The notes under the pieces were generated by a model, which did no database searches, was not told the DNA's origin, and saw nothing but the letters and a program-made list of their open reading frames with translations. Both the position numbers and the translations under genes were made by a program. A DNA stretch of 64,000 nt from Allocoprobacillus sp002160865. Lineage in GTDB: Bacteria; Bacillota_I; Bacilli_A; Erysipelotrichales; Coprobacillaceae. The stretch spans positions 1,736,001-1,800,000 of the forward strand of contig NZ_AP031415.1 in the NCBI RefSeq assembly GCF_042850985.1, written 5' to 3'. This document shows positions 43,199 to 51,773 of the stretch, piece after piece (position 1 is the first letter of the stretch; each line of letters begins with the position of its first letter).

Positions 43199-44560
43199 TT
43201 ATAATTCTTCAAATTTTGGATTATTAGCCAGTTTAACAAATGGTAAATAAATGATGATTGCTAAACCTAAATTAATAAGCGACCAAATAATTGCTCTCCA
43301 ATCAAAACCAGTTGCGAAGAAACCATAGAGTACGGGTGGCATAACCCAAGTAACATTTTGTGTAACTGGAGCCATCAATCCTAATGCAGTTGCTCCATAT
43401 GCGACTGCTGATAAAACAACTGGGCATAGTAAGAACGGAATAAACATAAGAGGGTTCAAGACTGTTGGAAGACCATACATTACAGGTTCACCAATATTGA
43501 AAATAACTGGTGCAACTCCTAGCTTAGCCACTTCTCGATAATGCTTATTTTTAGATTGCCAAAATATAGCAATCAAAAGTCCTAGTGTAGCATACCAGAC
43601 AAAAGCTCCATAAGAGACACTTGTCCATAAATAAGGAATATCTTTTCCTAATTGATAAGCCTCTAAATTCGCTAAAAGAGCAACTCCAAAGACACCTTCC
43701 ATAATTGGCGCCATAACATTTCCACCATGAATACCAAAAAACCAAAATAATTGAGTTAAAAAAGCAACCATAATAATAGATAATGGATTTTGTGATAAAC
43801 CTAATAATGGTGTTTGTAACACATTGTAAATCCAATCAATAATTAATTGTCCTGTCACTTGATTGAAAATATAAGTGACAATTGCAACAACATACATAGC
43901 AATAAATGCTGGAATAATAGAAGTAAATGGAACTGCAATTGCTGGTGGCACTGAACTAGGTAATTTAATAGTCCATTTCTTTTGCATACATTTACTAAAA
44001 ATAATAACAGCTAAAAATCCAATAATAATTGCTGTAAAATATCCACGTGAATTAATCTGATTTCCTGGAATAAGCCCACTGATAGTTACAGATAACTGAT
44101 TATTCGCATATGACAATCCAGTAATATTATTAATAATTTCAGCAAAATGACTTTCTATCCCAGACAATTGAAATGTTTGTGTCATAGATGTTCCTAATGA
44201 AATAATAAAAGATGCAAGTGCAACCAAACCTCCAGATAATTTATCGGTTTCATAAACTTTGGCAATGTTATAACCCAAAGCAAAGATAAACACTAATGAG
44301 ACAATAGCTAAACTACCATTGTATATCAAACCATTAATAGTAATTAACCATTGAAATATTTCTGTAATTTGTGTCCACCCAAATTCTGCAGGAAAATCTG
44401 AAAGAAATGCATTAATCAATAATGCAATTGAACCAGTCATAACAACAGGCATAGTTGCTATAAATGAATCACGAAGAGCAACAAGATGTTTTTGAGAACC
44501 AATCTTAGTTGCTATTGGCAGCAGTTTTTCAGACATAAAGTCCATAAATCTTTGATACAT
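43199..44560 (-). CDS. PTS permease, lactose/cellobiose-family IIC component
   Basis: A 453-residue membrane transporter of the Lac/Cel PTS family with about ten helices. Marks are MSEKLLPIATKIGSQKHLVALRDSFIATMPVVMTGS, FWFFGIHGGNVMAPIMEG, and NIGEPVMYGLPTVLNPLMFIPF, the substrate site loop. IIA and IIB partners are not encoded here and must come from elsewhere. It is the first gene of the beta-galactosidase unit, 14 bp before it. AAGGAG lies upstream of the ATG. Confidence 0.94.
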   Translation of the reverse strand: MYQRFMDFMSEKLLPIATKIGSQKHLVALRDSFIATMPVVMTGSIALLINAFLSDFPAEFGWTQITEIFQWLITINGLIYNGSLAIVSLVFIFALGYNIAKVYETDKLSGGLVALASFIISLGTSMTQTFQLSGIESHFAEIINNITGLSYANNQLSVTISGLIPGNQINSRGYFTAIIIGFLAVIIFSKCMQKKWTIKLPSSVPPAIAVPFTSIIPAFIAMYVVAIVTYIFNQVTGQLIIDWIYNVLQTPLLGLSQNPLSIIMVAFLTQLFWFFGIHGGNVMAPIMEGVFGVALLANLEAYQLGKDIPYLWTSVSYGAFVWYATLGLLIAIFWQSKNKHYREVAKLGVAPVIFNIGEPVMYGLPTVLNPLMFIPFLLCPVVLSAVAYGATALGLMAPVTQNVTWVMPPVLYGFFATGFDWRAIIWSLINLGLAIIIYLPFVKLANNPKFEEL

Positions 44561-44594
44561 AATATTCTCCTTTTTTATTCATATTAGATACGAT

Positions 44595-44606
44595 AACATC
44601 GATGTT
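44595..44606. promoter_or_regulatory. LacI-family-type operator before the PTS gene
   Basis: The perfect palindrome AACATCGATGTT has the central CG usual for LacI/GalR operators. It lies about 10 bp downstream of the predicted transcription start of the PTS-beta-galactosidase unit, where a repressor would block it. Confidence 0.6.
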
Positions 44607-44620
44607 TTATATCCATTTTT

Positions 44621-44649
44621 ATTATATATTTTTTTACATAAAATTTCAA
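44621..44649 (-). promoter_or_regulatory. Promoter of the PTS-beta-galactosidase unit
   Basis: Minus-strand TTGAAA (44649-44644), a 17-bp spacer and TATAAT (44626-44621), near consensus. The surrounding 44650-44790 stretch is very AT-rich with no gene seen. Confidence 0.75.
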
Positions 44650-44795
44650 TATTTTTATTATAATTTTACTTATATTTTTACTTATTTTGATTATTTTTTT
44701 ACTAAATATACTTTTTATTTTAAATTTTTAACTCATTTTCTTTATAAAACTGTATTTATTTTAGTAAAAAATATATAATTTTACTAAAACAAAAA

Positions 44796-44818
44796 AACTT
44801 ACTCAAGATGAGTAAGTT
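44796..44818 (-). terminator. Terminator of the MarR-ABC exporter operon
   Basis: AACTTACTC / GAGTAAGTT with a 5-base loop, followed by a T run on the minus strand. It lies directly after the stop codon of the exporter gene. Confidence 0.88.
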
Positions 44819-44873
44819 ATTCATGACTTGATTCAAATTGTGATTGATACAATTCGGCATAGAATCCATTTTT
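44796..44873. repeat. Right flanking repeat: intact 3' end of the ABC exporter gene
   Basis: Parent copy of the left repeat at 40194-40262. The first 32 bp are almost identical (30/32). The two copies, 4.6 kb apart in the same orientation, bracket the LacI/beta-galactosidase/PTS module exactly. Confidence 0.7.
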
Positions 44874-46640
44874 TGCAAGTAATGACTCATGGTTTCCTAA
44901 TTCTACAATATCGCCATCTTTCATGACAATAATCGTATTAGCATCCTTAATCGTAGAAAGTCGATGAGCAATAATAAAGCTTGTTCTTCCTTCCATCAAT
45001 TTATCCATACCTCTTTGTATCAATACTTCTGTTCTTGTATCAACAGATGAAGTTGCTTCATCTAAAATCAAGATTTTAGGATTCGCAAGAAAAGCTCTGG
45101 CTATAGTTAATAATTGTTTTTGTCCCTGTGAAATATTATTAGATTCTTCATTAATGATTGTATCATAACCATCTTCTAAAGTATTAATAAAATGATCAGC
45201 ATATGCCAATCGACAGGCTTCATACATTTCTTCATCTGTTGCATCTAATTTTCCATACTTTAAGTTTTCACGAATCGTTCCACCAAATAACCATGTATCT
45301 TGTAAAACCATACCAAACAAACTTCTTAAATCACTTCTGGCAAATTGTGTAATATCTTTTCCATCAATTAAGATATGCCCACTATTCAATTCATAAAAAC
45401 GCATTAACAATTTGACAATCGTTGTTTTCCCCGCACCTGTTGGTCCAACAATTGCAACACTTTGTCCAGCATGAACATGCATAGAAAAGTCGTGAATGAT
45501 TGTTTTTTCTGGCGTATAGCCAAATTGAACATGGTTGAATGTAACACTTCCTTGCATGTTATGGACTTGGGCACTAGTGACCAAAGCATGTTCTTCTTCC
45601 ATCTCTGGTTCATCTAAAAATTCAAACACACGTTCTGCAGCAGCTGCAGTCGATTGTAATTGATTCATAATTTGAGCAAGTTGAGTAATCGGTTGGTTAA
45701 ATTGACGCACATATTGAATAAATGCCTGAATATCCCCAATCGAAATCATTTGTCCACTGGCTAAAAATCCACCTAACAAACATACACCCACATAACCAAT
45801 ATTTCCAACAAATGTTGTAAGTGGTTGCATCAAGCCAGAAAAGAACTGTGATTTCCATGCAGAGTTATATAAATCATCATTATAGTCTTCAAAACGTGCG
45901 ACCGAATCTTCTTCGCCATTAAATGCTTTTACCACTTGATGAGCACCATACATTTCTTCAATGTGACCATTCACATTTCCTAAACTTGTTTGTTGTGAAA
46001 TAAAGTACTTTTGTGTTCTTTTCATGATTTTAGTCATTAAAAACATTGAAATAGGTAACACACATAGCGCTAATAATGTCATTGGAATACTGATTGTCAG
46101 CATCATGATTAAAATACCAATAACTGTAACGGAAGATGTCACCACCTGTGTTAAACTCTGATTCAATGATTGCGCAATCAAATCAACATCATTGGTTACA
46201 CGTGATAAGGTATCCCCACTCGAATGTGTATCAAAATAACTCAATGGCAAACGATCCATTTTTTCTGAAATTTCTTTTCTAAAATCATAAGCAACTTTTT
46301 GAGATATACCTGAAGTTAAAAATCCTTGAATATAATTTAATAAAGCACTGAACAAATAAATACAGACAAGGAAAATAAGAATTTGAAAGATTGCATCAAA
46401 ATCAATACCACCTGTATGTGAAACCTTAGCCATTATTCCTTCACTTAATTTATCTGTTGCCTGAGCCAATACTTTCGGTCCAAAAATAGAAAAGATTGTT
46501 GATCCTGCAGCAAATATAAAGATAAATATAAATTTCACATAATAGGGACGTAAATGTGCAAATAATTTTTGAATCGTTCCCTTAAAGTCCTTAGCTTTTT
46601 CATTAGACATCTGTCTACCACCCATGTGTCCTCTAGGCAT
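44817..46640 (-). CDS. Heterodimeric ABC multidrug-type exporter, consensus-site subunit
   Basis: A 607-residue half transporter with six N-terminal membrane helices and an ATPase domain from about residue 365. Walker A is GPTGAGKTT and Walker B is ILILDEATSSVD with the catalytic Glu. The signature is degenerate, NISQGQKQ in place of LSGGQ. The partner at 46633-48855 has the opposite pattern, so one ATP site is canonical and one impaired, as in BmrCD, LmrCD or TM287/288. It begins within the partner gene's end (8-bp overlap). The Gly/His-rich start PRGHMGGRQMS is cytoplasmic. Drug or lipid export is expected; the substrate is unknown. Confidence 0.92.
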   Translation of the reverse strand: MPRGHMGGRQMSNEKAKDFKGTIQKLFAHLRPYYVKFIFIFIFAAGSTIFSIFGPKVLAQATDKLSEGIMAKVSHTGGIDFDAIFQILIFLVCIYLFSALLNYIQGFLTSGISQKVAYDFRKEISEKMDRLPLSYFDTHSSGDTLSRVTNDVDLIAQSLNQSLTQVVTSSVTVIGILIMMLTISIPMTLLALCVLPISMFLMTKIMKRTQKYFISQQTSLGNVNGHIEEMYGAHQVVKAFNGEEDSVARFEDYNDDLYNSAWKSQFFSGLMQPLTTFVGNIGYVGVCLLGGFLASGQMISIGDIQAFIQYVRQFNQPITQLAQIMNQLQSTAAAAERVFEFLDEPEMEEEHALVTSAQVHNMQGSVTFNHVQFGYTPEKTIIHDFSMHVHAGQSVAIVGPTGAGKTTIVKLLMRFYELNSGHILIDGKDITQFARSDLRSLFGMVLQDTWLFGGTIRENLKYGKLDATDEEMYEACRLAYADHFINTLEDGYDTIINEESNNISQGQKQLLTIARAFLANPKILILDEATSSVDTRTEVLIQRGMDKLMEGRTSFIIAHRLSTIKDANTIIVMKDGDIVELGNHESLLAKNGFYAELYQSQFESSHE

Positions 46641-48855
46641 TGGCTAATTCCTCCTTTGAAAGTTGTGAATAAGCAATCTCCTGATAAACTTGACAAGATT
46701 TCATCAATTCTTCATGAGTTCCTTTTCCAACAATTTTTCCATCATCTAAAACAATAATCTGATCAGCATCCATAATAGAAGCTATTCTTTGTCCAACAAT
46801 CAATACAGTATTATGATTCTTTTCCATTAACTGATTTAATTCTTTTCTTAAAATCGCATCTGTCTTAAAGTCCAATGCTGAAAAACTATCATCAAAAATC
46901 AAAATCTCTGGATTTTTTGCAAGAGCTCTTGCAATTGCTAAACGTTGTTTTTGTCCACCAGAAACATTTGTTCCACCTTGTGAAATAGCTTCATCTAAAC
47001 CATCCGGTTTGGCATCCACAAACTCTTTTGCCTGTGCTACACGAATCACTTCATTCAATTCTTCATCAGTGGCATCATGAGCCCCATATTGTAAGTTAGA
47101 ACGAATCGTTCCAGAGAATAAAACACCTTTTTGTGGAACAACACCTATACGTTCTCTTAAATCATGTTGCTTCACATCTTTAACATTGACACCATCCACA
47201 ATGACTTCACCAGCACTCACATCATAGAAACGTGGAATCAAATTTATTAAGGTACTCTTTCCAGAACCTGTAGAACCAATAAACGCTGTTGTTTGTCCTG
47301 GTTTTGCTGTAAAGGTAATATGACTTAAAACAGGTTCATGAGCACCCGGATATTGGAAAGACACATCTTTAAATTCAACAACTCCTTGTTGTTTTGGATC
47401 AAAATCAACAGGTTGTTGTGGATCTTGAATTGTTAATTCTGTTGATAAAACTTCATAAACACGATCAGCAGCTACACTGGCACGAGGAATCATAATAAAT
47501 ATCATCGCAATAAACAAGAATGACATAATAATCTGCATAGCATATTGAATAAAAGCCATCATTTCTCCAATCGCAATATGTCCTAAATCTAATTGTTGTG
47601 AACCAACCCAAACAACCAGAACAGTTGCAAAGTTCATAATAAACATCATGACTGGCATTAATGTAGCCATCGCACGATTGACAAATAAGTTGACTGTTGT
47701 TAAATCATTATTGGCCTTATCGAAACGTTCTTCACTATGTTTTTCATTACCAAAAGCTCTAATCACAAGAACACCTGTTAAATTTTCACGCATAGTTAAG
47801 TTTAATCTGTCAATTAATGATTGAATAATTTTAAATTTTGGTAAAACAACTTTCATCAAAATCACAATGACAAGTGTAATGACAAATAAAATCATCAAAA
47901 TAATCCATGTCATAGATGATGAATGGGTAAAAGCTTTAATTAATGCTCCAACACCCATCATAGGTGCAAATAAAACAATACGAAGCAACATAATCATCAA
48001 CATTTGGACTTGTGTAATATCGTTTGTTGTACGTGTGATAAGTGAAGCTGTTGAAAACTTATTAAATTCACTATTAGAAAAGCTTTCGACCTTCTTAAAA
48101 ACGGCACGTCTTAAATCTCTGGCAAATCCAGCCCCTACTCGTGAAGAAAGGAATGCTGATGCCATTGCTGCCAATGAACCAAGTAAAGCAATACCTAACA
48201 TCTTCAATCCAGACATAAAGATATACTCTGTCTGCATTTGATCAACGTCTGCCCCTAGTGCCATATACTCATTTTTGACACCATTTCCAGCTGCAACTAA
48301 CATCGTTGATTCACCCATTGTTTCAATTTGAGCATCAATTTTTGCTGTCATTTGACTTTTGGCCTGTTCATCCATCATTGAAAAAACCTGATAAATATCC
48401 ATACCTTCTGGTACATTTTGAAATAATTGTTGATATTCTTTTGAGTTAGGGTCCATTGAATCAATGGCTGAAACCATAAGCATTGGCTTTATCAATGCAT
48501 TTTCCAGCTTTTGATTCTGTTCTTGAGTCATACTGTTATGAACATAAGCATCTTGCAAATGTGGAAACTCTTTTTTAATATCATCAGATAAATCTTCATA
48601 TGAAACATACGTATAGCTTGATTCAATGATATCTTTTTGCTTTTCATCTGCAAAAATCAAGAGATGTTCAAAAGTATCTTGACTATAAACTTCACCTATT
48701 GATGTATCAAATCCACCAGCTTGTATCCCATTTGTCACTATATCACTCATATAGTCTGGTAATGCCAATTCTGATTGTGATTGAATAAAAACAAAACCAA
48801 TACACAAAATAATTGGCAGCCAAAACTTATAGGCAAATTTACGTAACTTAGTCAC
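46633..48855 (-). CDS. Heterodimeric ABC multidrug-type exporter, degenerate-site subunit with large external loop
   Basis: A 740-residue half transporter, about 150 residues longer than usual because of a hydrophilic insert between helix 1 and helix 2 (about residues 35-215, outside the cell, rich in Asp, Glu, Gln). The ATPase domain has Walker A GSTGSGKST, a canonical VSGGQKQ signature, and Walker B ILIFDDSFSALD, in which Asp replaces the catalytic Glu. It complements the 44817-46640 subunit. The start is GTG 48855, overlapping the MarR stop (GTGA), with AAGGAGGAG upstream. The external domain could bind substrate or a partner. Confidence 0.92.
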   Translation of the reverse strand: MTKLRKFAYKFWLPIILCIGFVFIQSQSELALPDYMSDIVTNGIQAGGFDTSIGEVYSQDTFEHLLIFADEKQKDIIESSYTYVSYEDLSDDIKKEFPHLQDAYVHNSMTQEQNQKLENALIKPMLMVSAIDSMDPNSKEYQQLFQNVPEGMDIYQVFSMMDEQAKSQMTAKIDAQIETMGESTMLVAAGNGVKNEYMALGADVDQMQTEYIFMSGLKMLGIALLGSLAAMASAFLSSRVGAGFARDLRRAVFKKVESFSNSEFNKFSTASLITRTTNDITQVQMLMIMLLRIVLFAPMMGVGALIKAFTHSSSMTWIILMILFVITLVIVILMKVVLPKFKIIQSLIDRLNLTMRENLTGVLVIRAFGNEKHSEERFDKANNDLTTVNLFVNRAMATLMPVMMFIMNFATVLVVWVGSQQLDLGHIAIGEMMAFIQYAMQIIMSFLFIAMIFIMIPRASVAADRVYEVLSTELTIQDPQQPVDFDPKQQGVVEFKDVSFQYPGAHEPVLSHITFTAKPGQTTAFIGSTGSGKSTLINLIPRFYDVSAGEVIVDGVNVKDVKQHDLRERIGVVPQKGVLFSGTIRSNLQYGAHDATDEELNEVIRVAQAKEFVDAKPDGLDEAISQGGTNVSGGQKQRLAIARALAKNPEILIFDDSFSALDFKTDAILRKELNQLMEKNHNTVLIVGQRIASIMDADQIIVLDDGKIVGKGTHEELMKSCQVYQEIAYSQLSKEELANA

Positions 48856-49280
48856 TCAATCTCCTCCTTTAAATTCCTTTTTATTTTTTTCACAACTTTT
48901 AAAACAGATTGATAATCTTCATCAGTTAAATCTTTACAAACAACTTGATGAACATAATGAAAATCTCTTTTCATTTCTTCAATGACTGCTTTACCTTGAG
49001 AAGACAAAACAATATAATAATGTCTTTTATCATCTTCATTTAATTTCCTTTCAATAAACCCCATATCAACCAATCTTTTGATTCTTACTGAAAGTGTTGC
49101 CTCAGTAATACGAAGTTTTTGGGCAATCTCCTTTTGATTCATTTGTGCATGAGCAATCAAAAAAATGAGTTTGAGTTGTTCCATTGTTAAATGATGACAT
49201 TTTTGAGATGTTAATTTTTGAATCATTTTATGAATCTCTCTCATTTCTTCCATCATTTCACTAAAACATTGATATTCCAT
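48852..49280 (-). CDS. MarR-family transcriptional regulator
   Basis: A 142-residue winged-helix protein. The recognition region QMNQKEIAQKLRITEATLSVRIKRLVDMGFIERKLNEDDKRHYYIVLS is the classical MarR wing. The start is ATG 49280 after GGAGGG; the longer frame reads through the operator region and is rejected. It heads the ABC exporter operon and very likely represses it through the two palindromes in its promoter, relieved by a ligand the pump exports. Confidence 0.92.
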   Translation of the reverse strand: MEYQCFSEMMEEMREIHKMIQKLTSQKCHHLTMEQLKLIFLIAHAQMNQKEIAQKLRITEATLSVRIKRLVDMGFIERKLNEDDKRHYYIVLSSQGKAVIEEMKRDFHYVHQVVCKDLTDEDYQSVLKVVKKIKRNLKEEIE

Positions 49281-49297
49281 ACTTTCCCTCCTATTAC

Positions 49298-49330
49298 TTA
49301 GTGCACTAATCATTATACTTAGTCGACTAA
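49298..49330. promoter_or_regulatory. Paired MarR-type operators
   Basis: TTAGTGCACTAA (49298-49309) and TTAGTCGACTAA (49319-49330), both perfect 12-bp palindromes sharing TTAGT half-sites. Their centres are 21 bp apart, two helical turns. One lies in the -35/-10 spacer, the other at the transcription start. Confidence 0.8.
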
Positions 49331-49340
49331 TTAATGTCAA
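49312..49340 (-). promoter_or_regulatory. Consensus promoter of the MarR-ABC exporter operon
   Basis: Minus-strand TTGACA (49340-49335), an exact 17-bp spacer and TATAAT (49317-49312), a perfect sigma-A consensus that must be silenced by the overlapping operators. Confidence 0.9.
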
Positions 49341-49379
49341 TATAAAAAGTGAATCTCATAATTCAATTAAATAAACAAA

Positions 49380-49407
49380 AAGGACAAAAATAAAATTTTT
49401 ATCCCTT
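49380..49407 (-). terminator. Terminator of the proBA operon
   Basis: On the minus strand AAGGGATAAAAA pairs, with one bulge and a wobble, with TTTTTGTCCTT, then a T-rich tail. It overlaps the proA stop codon. Confidence 0.6.
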
Positions 49408-50647
49408 ATTCACGGACTTGTCCATTTCCATATATTTTATATTGATAAGATGTCATTTCCTGTAAGCCTAGTGGTCCTCTAGCATGTAGCTTTTGGGTAC
49501 TAATTCCTAGTTCTGCTCCAAAGCCAAATTCACCACCATCACTAAAACGAGTTGAGGCATTATGATAAACACAGGCTGAATCCACATGACTCAAGAAATA
49601 GTCTGCTGTTTGGATATTTTCTGTAATAATAGCTTCTGAATGTTTCGTCGAATATTGAGCAATGTGTCCCACAGCTTCTTTGACATCTTGAACAACTTTG
49701 ATTGCGACAATATAATCATCATATTCTGTTGCATAATCCTCTCTTGTCACCTGTTGACAAGGAATATATTTTTGAACACTTTGGTCCCCTCGTATTTCTA
49801 CACAGTTTTGAAACTGCTCATATAATAATGGTAAATATTTAGCTGCAATATCTTGATGAACAAGAATTGTTTCGATCGCATTACAAACAGATGGTCTTTG
49901 GATTTTCGCATTCACACTAATATCTATTGCTTTTTCCATATCTGCTTCTTTGTCGATATATAAATGACAATTTCCTGCTCCTGTTTCAATCACTGGAACT
50001 GTTGCATTTTGCACAACATGTTGAATCAATCCTGCTCCTCCACGTGGAACCACAACATCCACATAACCATAGGCACGAATCAATTCATCAACCATTTCAC
50101 GTCCACCATAATCTATCAATTGAACAGATGTTACAGGAAGTAAATCTTGCAAAGCTTTTTGCATGTAATACACAAGTATACGATTAGAATGAATGGCCTC
50201 TTTACCACCCTTTAATAAGCAGACATTTCCGGATTTGATACATAAACAGGCAATATCAATAGTGACATTAGGTCGTGCTTCATAAACAATACCAAAAACA
50301 CCAATCGGAATACGGACTTGTTGAATCAACAATCCATTAGGTCGTTTGATTTCTCTTACAATTTCCCCAACAGGATCTTTTAAATGAATTAACTTTAAAA
50401 CATCATCACAAATACCCAAAATACGTTCTTCATTTAATAACAAACGATCCAGCATTGCTTTTGACATTCCTGTTTTCTTTGCATTTTCAATGTCTTTTTG
50501 GTTTTCTATGATAATGTCAGGAATATGCTCTTTTAATGTTTTCGCAATATTTTGCAAAGCCTTATTTTTGTTATCTGTTGACATATTCATCATTTGACGC
50601 TGAGCCTGTCTGGCTTGAACCAATTGTTCCAGAAGATTCTTATTCAT
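49406..50647 (-). CDS. proA: Glutamate-5-semialdehyde dehydrogenase
   Basis: A 413-residue NADPH-dependent aldehyde dehydrogenase-like enzyme that reduces glutamyl phosphate in proline synthesis. VRIPIGVFGIVYEARPNVTIDIA, VPRGGAGLIQHV, TGAGNCHLYIDKEADMEKA, the catalytic Cys in QRPSVCNAIETILV and SDGGEFGFGAELGISTQKLHARGP are family signatures. It overlaps proB by 8 bp. Confidence 0.97.
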   Translation of the reverse strand: MNKNLLEQLVQARQAQRQMMNMSTDNKNKALQNIAKTLKEHIPDIIIENQKDIENAKKTGMSKAMLDRLLLNEERILGICDDVLKLIHLKDPVGEIVREIKRPNGLLIQQVRIPIGVFGIVYEARPNVTIDIACLCIKSGNVCLLKGGKEAIHSNRILVYYMQKALQDLLPVTSVQLIDYGGREMVDELIRAYGYVDVVVPRGGAGLIQHVVQNATVPVIETGAGNCHLYIDKEADMEKAIDISVNAKIQRPSVCNAIETILVHQDIAAKYLPLLYEQFQNCVEIRGDQSVQKYIPCQQVTREDYATEYDDYIVAIKVVQDVKEAVGHIAQYSTKHSEAIITENIQTADYFLSHVDSACVYHNASTRFSDGGEFGFGAELGISTQKLHARGPLGLQEMTSYQYKIYGNGQVRE

Positions 50648-51773
50648 TGGATTTCCCTCCTAATATAACCATATTATTCGCATGAACAATTTCATCATAA
50701 TCATAATTTCCTAAAATCTTTTTCATCTCAAAGCTTTGATGTCCCTTGACCAGCATAATTTCCAAACTTGAATATTGAACAATCCCTTTTGCAATGATTT
50801 GCTCATCCTGATCAATAATATCCACAACTTGCCCTGATAAAAACGATCCTTTGACATCCATAATCCCTGAAGGCAATAAACTTTTATGTTCCTTTAGTGC
50901 CTGTTTAGCTCCCTTATCAACAATAATTTTTCCTTTAGAATGACTACGATAAGTCAACCAATGATCTCTTGCATTTAAATTCTTTCCACTTTGTCCATTA
51001 AACCATGTTCCTTCTTCATGTTCATCAAAAATATGCAAAAGAGCATTTTGTTTTTGACCACTCACAATGACCATATCTTTTCCATAGTCATTGACAATCT
51101 TAGCTGCTTTGATTTTGGTTGCCATACCCCCAGTTCCTAACTTTGATGAAGATCCTGATGCCATCTTTTCAATTCTTTCATCAATTCTTTCTACATATTT
51201 TAAAAGTTGCGCTTGAGGATTGACATGAGGATTATCTGTATAAAGTCCATCAATATCACTAACTAAAATAAGCAAATCTGCATCAATCACAGGAACCAGC
51301 AAAGCTGAAAGCGTATCATTATCCCCAACCTTAATTTCTTCTACAGCCAAAGCATCATTTTCATTGACAATAGGTATCACGCCATAATCAATCAAAGCAT
51401 TCATAGTATGAGAAAGATTCATCAAACGTTGACGATCATCAAAATCCCCATGATTCAGTAAAACTTGTGCACATTTTAAATGAAAAAGTTGAAAGATTTC
51501 TTCATAAATTTGCATAAGTTTTGCCTGTCCAATGGCTGCAAGTGCCTGTTTTTGAGGCAATGTTTCTGGCTTACATGAAAGTTCCATAGCACCCATCCCT
51601 GCACTAATCGCCCCTGAAGAAACAATAACGACCGTTTTCCCTTGTTCAATTAATCGCGCTATCTGCATAACAAAATATAATACTTTCTGTTGATCGATAT
51701 AACCATTTGAATGACACAATGATGAAGAACCTATTTTAATAATGATTCGTTTTATATTTTCAATTTTTCTCAT
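50640..51773 (-). CDS. proB: Glutamate 5-kinase with PUA domain
   Basis: A 377-residue first enzyme of proline synthesis. The kinase domain (about 1-260) has IIIKIGSSSLC, VSSGAISAGMGAM, NHGDFDDRQR, VNENDALAVEEIKVGDND and GTGGMATKIKAA. The C-terminal PUA domain (about 275-355) has GKIIVDKGAKQAL, SLLPSGI and KGIVQYSS. ATG 51773 lies inside the end of the upstream membrane-protein gene (14-bp overlap) and lacks a strong ribosome site, so coupling is likely. A GTG four codons earlier is possible. Confidence 0.96.
   Translation of the reverse strand: MRKIENIKRIIIKIGSSSLCHSNGYIDQQKVLYFVMQIARLIEQGKTVVIVSSGAISAGMGAMELSCKPETLPQKQALAAIGQAKLMQIYEEIFQLFHLKCAQVLLNHGDFDDRQRLMNLSHTMNALIDYGVIPIVNENDALAVEEIKVGDNDTLSALLVPVIDADLLILVSDIDGLYTDNPHVNPQAQLLKYVERIDERIEKMASGSSSKLGTGGMATKIKAAKIVNDYGKDMVIVSGQKQNALLHIFDEHEEGTWFNGQSGKNLNARDHWLTYRSHSKGKIIVDKGAKQALKEHKSLLPSGIMDVKGSFLSGQVVDIIDQDEQIIAKGIVQYSSLEIMLVKGHQSFEMKKILGNYDYDEIVHANNMVILGGKSNE

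Noticed and set aside
44650..44795. Very AT-rich stretch considered as a replication origin or phage attachment site
   Set aside because: No iterons, DnaA boxes, integrase or tRNA is nearby; it is best seen as promoter-upstream DNA at the module junction.
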